DNA of 64,000 nt from Martinezella multihospitum (lineage in GTDB: Bacteria; Pseudomonadota; Alphaproteobacteria; Rhizobiales; Rhizobiaceae), in NCBI RefSeq assembly GCF_900094585.1, contig NZ_FMAG01000009.1, forward strand, positions 124,001 through 188,000, in the 5' to 3' direction. The translations under genes and the position numbers were made by a program. The notes under the pieces are model-generated. The model ran no database searches. It was not told the origin of the DNA and saw nothing but the letters and a program-made list of their open reading frames with translations. Shown in pieces: positions 10,671 through 19,686 of this stretch (the stretch's first letter is position 1; the number at the start of each line of letters is the position of its first letter).

Positions 10671-11309
10671 ATGCAGTATATTCTCGAATTTCTCGGCTTG
10701 ATGGCGGTGTTTTCCATCTTCATCGTCGTTCCGGGCGCCGATTTTGCCGTCATCCTGCGCCAGAGCATCGTGCATGGCCGCCGTGCCGCCATGATGACCG
10801 GGCTCGGCATGGGCTTTTCGCTGCTCTTCCACATCAGCTACACCATTCTCGGCCTCGGCCTGATCGTGTCGCAGTCGCTGATGCTCTTCAGCCTGATCAA
10901 ATGGGCCGGCGTGGCCTATCTCGTCTATCTCGGCATCAAATCCTTCCGCCAGCCGGGCTTTAAGGTGAGGGATGTCGAGATTACCGAGGAGGACCGCAAG
11001 CCGGTTTCCGTCTGGCGCTGCCTGGCGACGGGCTTCGTTACCAACGCGCTCAATCCGAAGCCGGTGCTGTTCTTCCTGTCGCTGTTTTCGACGCTCGTCC
11101 ATCACGACACGCCGGCGCTCATCCAGTTCAGCTACGGCATCGGCATGGCGACGGCGCTGGTCGCCTGGTTCGCCGGCGTTTCTACCTTCTTCACCGTCAA
11201 ACCGGTGCGCGATCGCTTCATCGCGTCAGGCAAATGGTTCAACCGCATCACCGGAGCGGCGCTTGTCGGCTTCGGCATCCGCCTCGCCTTGGCACGGGCG
11301 ACTGACTAA
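10671..11309 (+). CDS. LysE/RhtB family amino-acid exporter
   Basis: A 212-residue inner-membrane protein with about five or six hydrophobic segments. The first is LMAVFSIFIVVPGADFAVILRQS, which carries the family-typical PGAD element. Later ones include WAGVAYLVYLGIKSF, GFVTNALNPKPVLFFLSLF and the C-terminal ITGAALVGFGIRLAL. LysE/RhtB proteins export amino acids or related small metabolites. It starts 18 bp after the SDR and ends 28 bp before lpdA, so it is cotranscribed with TCA genes. The substrate is unknown. Confidence 0.9.
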   Translation: MQYILEFLGLMAVFSIFIVVPGADFAVILRQSIVHGRRAAMMTGLGMGFSLLFHISYTILGLGLIVSQSLMLFSLIKWAGVAYLVYLGIKSFRQPGFKVRDVEITEEDRKPVSVWRCLATGFVTNALNPKPVLFFLSLFSTLVHHDTPALIQFSYGIGMATALVAWFAGVSTFFTVKPVRDRFIASGKWFNRITGAALVGFGIRLALARATD

Positions 11310-11337
11310 CAAAGACATAAAACAAGGAAATTAAAAC

Positions 11338-12744
11338 ATGTCCTACGATGTGATCATTATCGGAACCGGCCCCGGCGGCTATGTCTGCGCAGTCAAGGCA
11401 GCGCAGCTCGGCCTGAAGGTCGCGGTCGTCGAAAAGCGCGCGACCTATGGCGGCACCTGCCTCAATGTCGGCTGCATTCCGTCCAAGGCGCTGCTGCATG
11501 CTTCCGAAGTGTTCCATCATGCCGGTCATGGCATGGACGCGCTTGGCGTCGAGGTTGCCGCACCGAAGCTCAATCTTGAAAAGATGCTGGCGCACAAGGA
11601 TGCGACGGTGAAGTCGAATGTCGACGGCGTCGCCTTCCTGTTCAAGAAGAACAAGATCGATGCCTTCCAGGGCACCGGCAAGATCGTTTCCGCCAGCAAG
11701 GTTTCCGTGACCGCCGACGACGGCAAGGTCACCGAGATCGAAGGCAAGAACATCGTCATTGCCACCGGCTCCGACGTTGCCGGCATTCCAGGTGTTCCGC
11801 TCGAGATCGACGAGAAGGTCATCATCTCGTCGACGGGCGGCATCGCGCTCGACAAGGTTCCGGGCAAGATGATCGTGGTCGGCGGCGGCGTCATCGGCCT
11901 CGAACTCGGCTCGGTCTGGTCGCGCCTCGGCTCCAAGGTCACGGTCGTCGAATATCTCGACACCATCCTCGGCGGCATGGATGGGGAAGTCTCCAAGCAG
12001 TTCCAGCGCATGCTCGCCAAGCAGGGTCTCGAGTTCCATCTCGGCGCCAAGGTTGTCGGTGTCGAAAAAACCGGCAATGGCGCCAAGGTCACCTTCGAGC
12101 CGGTCAAGGGCGGCGACAAGGTCGTGCTCGATGCCGATGTCGTCCTCGTTGCCACCGGCCGCAAGCCGTACACGGCAGGTCTCTGCCTCGAGGAAGCCGG
12201 CGTTGTCCTCGACAATCGCGGCCGCGTCGAGATCGACGGTCACTTCAAGACCAATGTCGCCGGCATCTATGCCATCGGCGACGTGGTGAAGGGTCCGATG
12301 CTGGCGCACAAGGCGGAAGACGAGGGCGTGGCGCTTGCTGAAATCCTCGCTGGTCAGGCCGGCCATGTGAACTACGACGTCATTCCGAGCGTCGTCTACA
12401 CACAGCCGGAAGTCGCCTCCGTCGGCAAGACCGAGGAAGAGCTGAAGGCCGCGGGCATCGCCTATAAGGTCGGCAAGTTCCCGTTCTCCGCGAACGGCCG
12501 TGCCCGCGCCATGCTGGCGACCGACGGTTTCGTCAAGATTCTGGCCGACAAGGAAACGGACCGCGTTCTCGGCGGTCACATCGTCGGCTTCGGCGCTGGC
12601 GAAATGATCCATGAGATTGCCGTGCTGATGGAATTCGGCGGTTCGTCGGAAGATCTCGGCCGTACCTGCCATGCTCACCCGACGATGTCGGAAGCCGTCA
12701 AGGAAGCCGCACTCGCGACCTTCTTCAAGCCGATCCACATGTAA
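11338..12744 (+). CDS. lpdA: Dihydrolipoamide dehydrogenase (E3)
   Basis: FAD enzyme that reoxidises dihydrolipoamide on SucB and passes electrons to NAD+. The 468-residue protein has an N-terminal FAD motif (IIGTGPGGYVCA), the redox disulfide Cys41/Cys46 in GGTCLNVGCIPSK and a NAD-binding GGGVIGLELGSVW. A second FAD motif (GIYAIGDVVKGPMLAHKAEDEG) follows, and the C-terminal HAHPTMSE supplies the catalytic His447/Glu452 pair to the partner subunit. It closes the suc operon, separated from sucB by four non-TCA genes, and is followed by two strong hairpins. Confidence 0.97.
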   Translation: MSYDVIIIGTGPGGYVCAVKAAQLGLKVAVVEKRATYGGTCLNVGCIPSKALLHASEVFHHAGHGMDALGVEVAAPKLNLEKMLAHKDATVKSNVDGVAFLFKKNKIDAFQGTGKIVSASKVSVTADDGKVTEIEGKNIVIATGSDVAGIPGVPLEIDEKVIISSTGGIALDKVPGKMIVVGGGVIGLELGSVWSRLGSKVTVVEYLDTILGGMDGEVSKQFQRMLAKQGLEFHLGAKVVGVEKTGNGAKVTFEPVKGGDKVVLDADVVLVATGRKPYTAGLCLEEAGVVLDNRGRVEIDGHFKTNVAGIYAIGDVVKGPMLAHKAEDEGVALAEILAGQAGHVNYDVIPSVVYTQPEVASVGKTEEELKAAGIAYKVGKFPFSANGRARAMLATDGFVKILADKETDRVLGGHIVGFGAGEMIHEIAVLMEFGGSSEDLGRTCHAHPTMSEAVKEAALATFFKPIHM

Positions 12745-12753
12745 GATCGGACG

Positions 12754-12778
12754 ATCCCGGCGAGACAAGCGCCGGGAT
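12754..12778 (+). terminator. Terminator-like hairpin after lpdA
   Basis: ATCCCGGCG at 12754-12762 and CGCCGGGAT at 12770-12778 form a perfect 9-bp stem with a 7-base loop, 9 bases after the lpdA stop. No T-tract follows, so it may work as an RNA 3'-end protector as much as a terminator. Confidence 0.6.
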
Positions 12779-12792
12779 TGCAATGCTTGCCT

Positions 12793-12831
12793 GATGATGC
12801 GATGTACGGGGCTCCCGTGCATCGCATCATC
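12793..12831. repeat. Long near-perfect palindrome after lpdA
   Basis: The arms at 12793-12810 and 12814-12831 pair over 18 bp with only one G-U pair around a GCT loop. The unit begins GATGATGCGATG and ends CATCGCATCATC. It is much longer than a terminator needs and lacks a T-tract. It lies 27 bp before the M16 protease start, so it could be a dispersed palindromic unit or a bidirectional terminator. Confidence 0.6.
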
Positions 12832-12857
12832 CAAACGTTCTCACCAACAAAGCAAGC

Positions 12858-15719
12858 ATGTCACGCCAGATCCCAGCCGTTCACCTATCTCTGAAACTTT
12901 TCGTTGCGACCGCGCTTGCGTTCCTCGCTACCGTTGCGGCTCCCGTTCACGCCGAAGCGCCTGATGCCGGCTGGCCGCAAGCGGTCAGCGACCTCCCGGT
13001 GGAGCAGGGGATACGCTTCGGTATCTTGCCGAACGGCATGCGCTATGCCGTCATGCACAATGCGACGCCGGCCGGCCAGGTGGCGATCCGCTTCCGCATC
13101 GGCGCCGGCTCGCTGCAGGAGCGTGACGAACAGCAGGGTCTGGCGCATTTCCTCGAGCATATGGCCTTCAAGGGTTCGACCCATGTGCCGGAAGGCGAGA
13201 TGGTGCGCACCCTGCAGCGTCTCGGTCTGGCCTTCGGAGCAGATACCAATGCGTCCACGAGTTATAGCGAGACCGTTTATGCTCTGGATCTGCCTGAAGC
13301 CAATCCGGAAACGGTTTCCACCGGCCTGATGTTGATGCGCGAGACGGCGAGCGAACTGACGCTTGACGCCGGCGCCTTCGACCGCGAACGCGGTGTCATC
13401 CTTTCGGAAGAGAAGCTACGCGACACGCCGCAATATCGTGGCGGGACCGGTTTCCTCGCTCAACTGCTGCCGGGTCAGCGTGTGCCGCAGCGCTCGCCCA
13501 TCGGCAAAACCGACATTATCAGCAACGCCCCAGTCGATCTGTTGCGGGATTTTTACCGCACCTATTATCGTCCCGATGGCGCCACCCTGATCGTTGTCGG
13601 CGATATCGATGCCGCCGCTATCGAAGCCGATATCCGCAACCGGTTCGGCAATTGGACTACCGCAGCATCTGCGCCCTCCGACCCTGATCTCGGCACTCTC
13701 CAAAGCCATGGAGAGCGCGTCGGCACGGTCATCGTGCCGGGTGGCGCGACCCGCGTGCAACTCGCCTGGACACGAGCCTACGATGCTTCGCCGGATACGG
13801 CTGCCAAGCGCCGCGCGCAGTTGGTGGAGGATATTGGCCTGGCCGTTCTCAACCGGCGTCTATCCCTTCTGGCGCAGCAACCCAATCCGCCTTTCGTCAG
13901 CGCGCAGGCCGGTGCGCAGGATCTGCTGAAATCGGCCCATGTCGCGATGGTTGCCGCCGATAGCGATCCCGACACATGGCAGACCGCCCTTGCGGCTATC
14001 GATCAGGAGCAGCGCCGCATTGCGCAGTTCGGTGCCGACCAGAGCGAGATCGACCGCGAAATTGCCGAATATCGCTCCACGCTGCAGGCCACCGCGAGCG
14101 GAGCCGCGACGCGCACGAGCCCGGACATTGCCGGTTCGCTCAACTGGAGTGTCGGCGAAAACATGGTCTTCACCTCGCCGGCGGAAGATCTGGCGCTGTT
14201 TGATGCCGCGATGAAGGACCTGAGTGCAGATGAGGTCAACCAGGCTCTTCAGCGCGTCTTTGCCGGCAATGGTCCGCAGCTGGTTCTGCAAATCCCGCAA
14301 ATGCCCGAGGGCGGGGACGCCGCCGTCGAGAAGGCCTATGCCGACACGCGTGCCGTGGCGGTGAAGGCGCCGGAACAGACAGCTTCGGTTGCATGGCCCT
14401 ACACCGATTTCGGTAAGCCGGGCGATATCGTCGAACGCCGTACGGTCGATGATCTCGGCGTTACGATGGTGCGTTTCGCCAATGGCGTCCGCCTGACCGT
14501 CAAGCCGACCAAGTATCGCGCTGACGAGGTTTTGGTGCGCGCAGAAGTCGGCCGTGGTCGGCTGGACCTGCCGAATGATCGACCGTTGCCGATCTGGGCG
14601 GCGCCGGCGCTGCCGCTGTCCGGTCTCAAGGCCATCAGCTACGACGACATGCAGAAGGCGTTTGCAGCCAAAACCGTTGGCATCGATTTCGCCATTCAGG
14701 ACGCAGCCTTCAAATTCGAGGGCGCGACACGGCCGAGTGACCTGCAGACACAGTTGCAGCTGCTGACGGCTTACGTCTCCGATCCGGCCTATCGTCCGGA
14801 TGTCTTCAAGCGGGTGCAGCAGGCCTATCTCAACATGCTTCCGCAGCTTCAGGCGACGCCGGGCAGCGTGGTCGGGCGTGATCTTTCCGGTCTCTTGCAT
14901 TCCGGCGATCCGCGCTGGGCATTCCCGGACCGGACACAGTTGATCGATGCGAAGCCGGAGGATTTCGAGGGCCTCCTGCAGCCCGCTCTTTCGAAAGGGC
15001 CGATCGAGGTCATCATCGCCGGCGATGTCGAAGTCGATAACGCCATTCGCTTGACGGCGCAGACCTTTGGCGCCTTGCCGGTTCGCGGCGACGGAGAGAA
15101 GCAGAGCGACGGTTCCGGCGTGCATTTTCCCGCGCCGACGACCGATCCGGTCGTTCGCCTTCATGACGGGCGCAGTGACAGTGCCGGTGCCGCCGTCGCC
15201 ATGCCGATTGGCGATTTCCTGTCCGATCTGCCGAGAGCCGCCGCTGCCAATATCGCCGGCGCGATCCTGCAGAATCGTCTGGTCGACCAGTTCCGCATCG
15301 CCGAGGGAGCGACCTACAGTCCTCAGGGCGAAGTCGATCTATCGAGATCGATCCCTGGCTATGGTTTTGCCTATCTCTATGTCGAGACTACGCCCGCCAA
15401 GGTGGATCACTTCTTCGAGCTGGTGGACAAGATCGCCGCCGATCTTGGTCATGGAGACGTTTCACCCGATGAGCTGACGCGGGCCAAGGTTCCGATCATC
15501 GAAGCGGTGAAGCGTTCGCAGCAGACCAACGGTTATTGGGTCCAGAATCTTCGCGATGCTCAGAGAGATCCTCGGCGTCTCGATCGTATCCGCAGGAGCA
15601 TCAGCGGCTACGAGGCGGTGACTGCCGAGGATGTCCGCGCCATCGCAACGACCTATCTGAAGCCCGATACATCCTGGCGGCTGAAGATCTTGCCGGCTGG
15701 CGGATCGGCGGTGCGTTAG
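12858..15719 (+). CDS. M16 family zinc metallopeptidase (two-domain, secreted)
   Basis: A 953-residue inverzincin protease of the pitrilysin/insulinase family. Residues 1-32 form a signal peptide ending near VHAEA, so it acts in the periplasm. The zinc motif HFLEH (His97, Glu100, His101) and the downstream Glu177 in FDRERGV complete an active N-terminal domain. The C-terminal half repeats the fold without a zinc motif, as in full-length two-domain members. The substrate is unknown. The family usually degrades peptides. It is monocistronic by appearance: the hairpins after lpdA precede it and the next gene starts about 100 bp later. Confidence 0.93.
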   Translation: MSRQIPAVHLSLKLFVATALAFLATVAAPVHAEAPDAGWPQAVSDLPVEQGIRFGILPNGMRYAVMHNATPAGQVAIRFRIGAGSLQERDEQQGLAHFLEHMAFKGSTHVPEGEMVRTLQRLGLAFGADTNASTSYSETVYALDLPEANPETVSTGLMLMRETASELTLDAGAFDRERGVILSEEKLRDTPQYRGGTGFLAQLLPGQRVPQRSPIGKTDIISNAPVDLLRDFYRTYYRPDGATLIVVGDIDAAAIEADIRNRFGNWTTAASAPSDPDLGTLQSHGERVGTVIVPGGATRVQLAWTRAYDASPDTAAKRRAQLVEDIGLAVLNRRLSLLAQQPNPPFVSAQAGAQDLLKSAHVAMVAADSDPDTWQTALAAIDQEQRRIAQFGADQSEIDREIAEYRSTLQATASGAATRTSPDIAGSLNWSVGENMVFTSPAEDLALFDAAMKDLSADEVNQALQRVFAGNGPQLVLQIPQMPEGGDAAVEKAYADTRAVAVKAPEQTASVAWPYTDFGKPGDIVERRTVDDLGVTMVRFANGVRLTVKPTKYRADEVLVRAEVGRGRLDLPNDRPLPIWAAPALPLSGLKAISYDDMQKAFAAKTVGIDFAIQDAAFKFEGATRPSDLQTQLQLLTAYVSDPAYRPDVFKRVQQAYLNMLPQLQATPGSVVGRDLSGLLHSGDPRWAFPDRTQLIDAKPEDFEGLLQPALSKGPIEVIIAGDVEVDNAIRLTAQTFGALPVRGDGEKQSDGSGVHFPAPTTDPVVRLHDGRSDSAGAAVAMPIGDFLSDLPRAAAANIAGAILQNRLVDQFRIAEGATYSPQGEVDLSRSIPGYGFAYLYVETTPAKVDHFFELVDKIAADLGHGDVSPDELTRAKVPIIEAVKRSQQTNGYWVQNLRDAQRDPRRLDRIRRSISGYEAVTAEDVRAIATTYLKPDTSWRLKILPAGGSAVR

Positions 15720-15820
15720 CCCATCATCTCCCGGCCAAATTGCCGCAGCCGGCTTTTGTTGGTCGGGTAGCATTGCAATGTGTGGTAGTCTGCAGCCGTC
15801 GAATAAAGGCGGATGAAACC

Positions 15821-16333
15821 ATGTCTGCAAGGCCTTTGATGGTGAAGCCCCTTATGCCGCATCCCGCATTGCCGGATGCCGATTGGGCTGACTGCTACGA
15901 ACTGAAGATCCCGAACTCGGATCTGACGGCAATTGCCGCCGCCCGAACGATGCTCAGCCGCTTTCCGTTCTGGGTGCGGTTGCTGATACGCGTGCGCGAT
16001 TTGGCAATGGGCCTGTTCGGCGTGAGAGCCAGCAGCGACCATCGGGCGGACGAGCTGGAAAAGATCGGCTTCTTTCCCGTCGTCAGCAAGTCCGACAATC
16101 AGGTCGTCGTCGGCTTCGACGATCGGCATCTCGATTTTCGGGTCGTCATCGACGTGCGGAGCGACGAACAGGGATGCCGGCTGGTCGATGCAACGACGCT
16201 CGTCCGGCGCAACATATTGCTCGGCCGGATCTATCTCGCAATCATCACGCCATTCCACCGGCTGATCGTCGCGACGACACTTGCCAATTTAGGCAAGCGG
16301 ATGCGAGCCGTCAGTTCATCGCCGTCACTGTAA
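15821..16333 (+). CDS. DUF2867-like protein
   Basis: A 170-residue protein with no signal peptide. The sequence MPHPALPDADWADCYELKIPNSDLTAIAAARTML, then VGFDDRHLDFRVVIDV and LVRRNILLGRIYLAIITPFHRLIV, resembles the DUF2867 family (a START/SRPBCC-like fold), assigned by eye. The frame is open far upstream, overlapping the protease, but ATG 15821 follows an AAAGGCGGA element and removes the overlap. The last 23 bp overlap the 3' end of the convergent TraB-family gene. Function is unknown. Confidence 0.75.
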   Translation: MSARPLMVKPLMPHPALPDADWADCYELKIPNSDLTAIAAARTMLSRFPFWVRLLIRVRDLAMGLFGVRASSDHRADELEKIGFFPVVSKSDNQVVVGFDDRHLDFRVVIDVRSDEQGCRLVDATTLVRRNILLGRIYLAIITPFHRLIVATTLANLGKRMRAVSSSPSL

Positions 16334-17402
16334 AGCCCTGCTTGCGCAGCAGCGCCACGAGACCCTTGTCGCCGACGAGGTGAAGCGCGCCAACGGCGAT
16401 GAAGGCGTTGCCCTTGTCGAGAACAGGCGCGGCACGCTCGGCCATGACCTTGTTGCGGTCGAGGATGATGCGCTGTTCGAAGGCGGCGGTATCGGCGTCC
16501 GTGATCTTCTGGTCCGGCTCGATCACTTTCAGCATCGGGATCATCGCGCCGATATTGCCGGCGAGATAGAGGCCTGTCATGGTTTCGTTGACGTCGTTGA
16601 TCTTGTCGCCCAGCTCGAGCGTCTGCATCAGCGACTTCAGGTGGAGCGCGATCGGCAGATCGCTCATGGCCTTGGCTTGCTCGGCCAGCGTTTCGAGACC
16701 AACGACCTTCTTGCCTTCGGCTGCGGCATCGCCCGCCAGCTTCTGGTCGAGGAATTTCGCACCGGCCGTCTTGCGGCGAACCTCGCAGCCCGTCATCTCG
16801 AAGGAGCTCGAGATCAGCCAGGGCTGCATGCGTGAAACCGCGGCGAGCGCAATGCCGCGCGCTTTCAGACCTGCTTCCAGCCGGGCATTGTCTTCGGGCG
16901 ACAGATGCTGGCTGATGGTCGAGCCGTCGGTGAGCATGGTGAGCGAAGGATTGGCGAAGAGGGCAGCGGCGGCTTTCTTGTCGTCGAGGATCTCATCCGA
17001 TTCGACAACGATCGTATCGGCTGATGCGACGGCGTCTGCGGCACCCTTCGGCAAGGTGAGCACGCGTGAATCCGAAACATGCATGGAGCCCAGCAGCCAT
17101 GACGGCTTCAGGCCGGGCTTCTCGATCTTCCAGAAGATGCCCTTGCCGTTTTCCACCTTGTCGCCGGCGGCAATGATGGAGGCGTATTTCGCCGGATCGT
17201 TCTTTTGAAGTTCGGCCATGAGATCCTTGCCGCCGCAGCTGTCGGACACAGCGCCTTCGGCATGGGCCGGCTGCAGCGTCAGCATGGTCGCGACCAACAG
17301 CACCGCAAGTATCAGCGGAAAGGCGGTTGCAAGCCAGAGCAGCATATCGTCAAGCGTCGGCTTCATCGACCGCATCGTCTTGGACCCGAGGGCAGAAATC
17401 AT
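16311..17402 (-). CDS. TraB/PrgY/GumN family protein
   Basis: A 363-residue protein if started at the ATG at 17402, which has GGAAGA six bases upstream. A GTG at 17474 would add 24 residues without a visible ribosome site. One hydrophobic segment near the N-terminus (LATAFPLILAVLLVATMLTL) followed by PAHAEGA looks like a signal or anchor, so the body is periplasmic. The family signature is visible in WLLGSMHVSDSR and the C-terminal AFIAVGALHLVGDKGLVALLRKQGF, whose GxxH pairs are thought to form a metal site. Similar proteins are annotated GumN or TraB. It lies 130 bp downstream of xerC on the same strand. Confidence 0.88.
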   Translation of the reverse strand: MISALGSKTMRSMKPTLDDMLLWLATAFPLILAVLLVATMLTLQPAHAEGAVSDSCGGKDLMAELQKNDPAKYASIIAAGDKVENGKGIFWKIEKPGLKPSWLLGSMHVSDSRVLTLPKGAADAVASADTIVVESDEILDDKKAAAALFANPSLTMLTDGSTISQHLSPEDNARLEAGLKARGIALAAVSRMQPWLISSSFEMTGCEVRRKTAGAKFLDQKLAGDAAAEGKKVVGLETLAEQAKAMSDLPIALHLKSLMQTLELGDKINDVNETMTGLYLAGNIGAMIPMLKVIEPDQKITDADTAAFEQRIILDRNKVMAERAAPVLDKGNAFIAVGALHLVGDKGLVALLRKQGFTVTAMN

Positions 17403-17532
17403 CAGAATCTTCCGTTCGCAGAGAGCATGACCGCTAACGCCGGAAAGCGGCTTTCGGGAGGCATGCCGGGACACGGTTCTGCTTTACGCGAACGAGACGG
17501 AAATTCCCTTAACGCGAGAGGTTAATCTTTTC

Positions 17533-18504
17533 TTATGCGCGTGGGTGGGCACGGTCGTAAACCTCGAGCAGGCGCGAGGAGTCGACGCCGGTATAGACCT
17601 GTGTCGTCGAGAGGCTGGCGTGGCCGAGCAGTTCCTGGATGGTTCTGAGGTCACCGCCGCCAGCCAGGAGATGGGTGGCAAAGGAATGACGGAGCGCGTG
17701 CGGTGTTGCCGTATCCGGCAGCCCGAACGCGCCGCGCAATTTCTGCATGCCGTGCTGGATGATGCCCGGCTGCAGCCTGCCGCCGCGCGCGCCGCGAAAG
17801 AGGGCGTCACCGGCTTCGAGGTGATAAGGGCAGAGCTTGCGATACTGATCGACTGCTTCGATGACGATCGGCAGCAACGGTACCAGCCGGGTCTTGTTGC
17901 CCTTGCCGGTGATGCGCAACGATGTCGCTCCTGATGGAAAATCCTGCGGCTTCAGGTCCAGCGCCTCGGAAATGCGCAAGCCGCAGCCGTAGAGCAGGGT
18001 CAGCACCGCCGCATCGCGTGCGGCGATCCACGGCTCCTCGTGCAGTTGCGCCTCGTCACTGACGACGGTGATCGCCTGCTTGTCAGAAAGGGGCTTCGGC
18101 AGCGATTTCGGTTGTTTCGGCGAGCGCACCGCGGCGGCACCCGCGGCATTCACCAGGCCCTTCTTTTCGAGATAGCGCAACAGCGAACGAAGGCCGGCAA
18201 GATTGCGCCCGAGCGAACGCGCACCGGCACCATCCTTGCGGCGCGCGGCCAGAAAAGCGCGAAAGTCGGCGGAGCGGAGCGCATGAATATCTTCGATCGT
18301 CGCCGGACCGCCGAGATGGCCGGTGAGGAAGGTTAGGAATTGCCGCGTATCGCGCTCATAGGCATTCAGCGTATGGGCGGCGAGCCGCCGCTCCCGGCCA
18401 AGCGCGTCGAGCCAGCGGCTGCGCTCCGCCATCAACCTGGAGTCGGCGATGATCAACAATTCGTTCAGTGGAAAACCCCTTGAAATTCGGATTCCTTCTG
18501 CCAC
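17533..18504 (-). CDS. xerC: Tyrosine recombinase XerC
   Basis: Site-specific recombinase that, with XerD, resolves chromosome dimers at dif. The 323-residue frame holds an N-terminal SAM-like core-binding domain (LGRERRLAAHTLNAYERDTRQFLTFL). The catalytic domain has all active residues: Arg177 in GCGLRISEALDL, Lys201 in ITGKGNKTR, His269 and Arg272 in HALRHSFATHLL, His295 in LLGHASL and the nucleophile Tyr304 in TTQVYTGVD. The GTG at 18504 has no clear ribosome site. Translation must nevertheless cover NELLIIADSRLM, which is family-typical, so the true start is probably within the first 13 codons. The TraB-like gene follows on the same strand. Confidence 0.93.
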   Translation of the reverse strand: MAEGIRISRGFPLNELLIIADSRLMAERSRWLDALGRERRLAAHTLNAYERDTRQFLTFLTGHLGGPATIEDIHALRSADFRAFLAARRKDGAGARSLGRNLAGLRSLLRYLEKKGLVNAAGAAAVRSPKQPKSLPKPLSDKQAITVVSDEAQLHEEPWIAARDAAVLTLLYGCGLRISEALDLKPQDFPSGATSLRITGKGNKTRLVPLLPIVIEAVDQYRKLCPYHLEAGDALFRGARGGRLQPGIIQHGMQKLRGAFGLPDTATPHALRHSFATHLLAGGGDLRTIQELLGHASLSTTQVYTGVDSSRLLEVYDRAHPRA

Positions 18505-18601
18505 TTTGAAGGAAGGAAGGTTATGGAATCGCTAACTTTCCCGCTGCTTCCGGTGCGTTTTCCTTTCGTGCTGTGGGGAGTGGCCGGACTTCAATGAAAC
18601 T

Positions 18602-18647
18602 GCATATGGGTCGATTCCGGATCTCGGATGGTTCGCCTTCCATATGC
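18602..18647. promoter_or_regulatory. Inverted repeat GCATATGG...CCATATGC in the xerC/acyltransferase divergent gap
   Basis: Perfect 8-bp arms at 18602-18609 and 18640-18647 lie in the 211-bp region between the divergent xerC and acyltransferase genes. They may be an operator for one of them. No regulator is adjacent and no clear promoter was identified. Confidence 0.3.
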
Positions 18648-18715
18648 GAGGCGCTTGTCATGCTTCGATCATATTCGATTGCGATAGAATATATCCCAAC
18701 CATTCAGGACACTTC

Positions 18716-19660
18716 ATGGCGCGCCGCGGCTCGATAACTGCACTGGGACAACTTGCAGAAGCGATCGCTTTGGTGTCTCAGGGCCAGCCCGGACATATTG
18801 TCGATACCCTGATCGCCGAGCGCGGGCAGAAGATCGTGCGCAATCCGCTCTGGCCGCTCATGCGCCCGTTTCTCTACACGCTGCTGCGCTACAACAAGGC
18901 GATCGAGTTCGCCGATGATGTCGCCAAGCTCTCCGGCTTCCAGTGCTTCGAATATATGAGCGATCTGCTGCGGCTCGATATCGGCGTCACCCATGCCGAT
19001 CGTATTCCGGCTTCCGGCGGCTTCATTCTCGTCAGCAATCACCCCACAGGCATTGCCGATGGCGTCGCCGTCTTCGATCTCTTGAAGTCGCGCCGGCCCG
19101 ACATGATGATCTTTGCCAATCGGGATGCGGTGCGCGTCAACCCGCGCTTTGCGGAGATGATCATCCCGGTCGAATGGCGCGAGGAATATAAAAGCAAGCC
19201 GAAGACGCGCGAGACGTTGCAGCTCACCAACCGCGCCGTGGCGGAGGGCAAGGTCACGGTGCTCTTCCCGTCCGGCCGCATCGCCTACTGGGCGAATGGC
19301 AAGCTCAACGAGCGGCCGTGGAAGACATCGGCGGTGGGTCTGGCACGCAAATACAATCTGCCGATCCTGCCCGTACACTTGACGGCGCGCAATTCCGGCC
19401 TGTTCTACTGGTTCGCCAAATGGTCGACCGAGCTACGCGACATGACCGTCTTCCACGAGCTGCTCAACAAGCGCGGCGACCGGTTCGATTTCCTCGTCGG
19501 CAATCTCATTCCGGTCGAGCATCTGGATGGCGACGTCAACGAGGTGACGAAGGCGCTGGAAAGACACACGGTCGTCGATCTTGCGGCCGACGGCAATGCA
19601 ACCTTCGCGCCGCTCGTCCCTCCGAACCAGGATGAGACCTTGGTTTCGCATTCTCTTTAA
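18716..19660 (+). CDS. Lysophospholipid acyltransferase-like protein (PlsC superfamily)
   Basis: A 314-residue protein from ATG 18716, chosen because AGGA lies six bases upstream. The open frame extends 72 bp further without support. It carries the acyltransferase block 1 as SNHPTGIADG (His and Asp of the charge relay, spaced one residue wider than in PlsC) and block 3 as LFPSGRIAYW. It also has a PVHLTARNSGLFYWF segment. Such proteins transfer acyl chains to lysophospholipids or similar acceptors at the inner membrane. The acceptor is unknown. It starts the +strand cluster with the RecF/OLD-like ATPase 26 bp downstream. Confidence 0.85.
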   Translation: MARRGSITALGQLAEAIALVSQGQPGHIVDTLIAERGQKIVRNPLWPLMRPFLYTLLRYNKAIEFADDVAKLSGFQCFEYMSDLLRLDIGVTHADRIPASGGFILVSNHPTGIADGVAVFDLLKSRRPDMMIFANRDAVRVNPRFAEMIIPVEWREEYKSKPKTRETLQLTNRAVAEGKVTVLFPSGRIAYWANGKLNERPWKTSAVGLARKYNLPILPVHLTARNSGLFYWFAKWSTELRDMTVFHELLNKRGDRFDFLVGNLIPVEHLDGDVNEVTKALERHTVVDLAADGNATFAPLVPPNQDETLVSHSL

Positions 19661-19686
19661 TATGGGAATCGGCTAAACCGCGTGGC

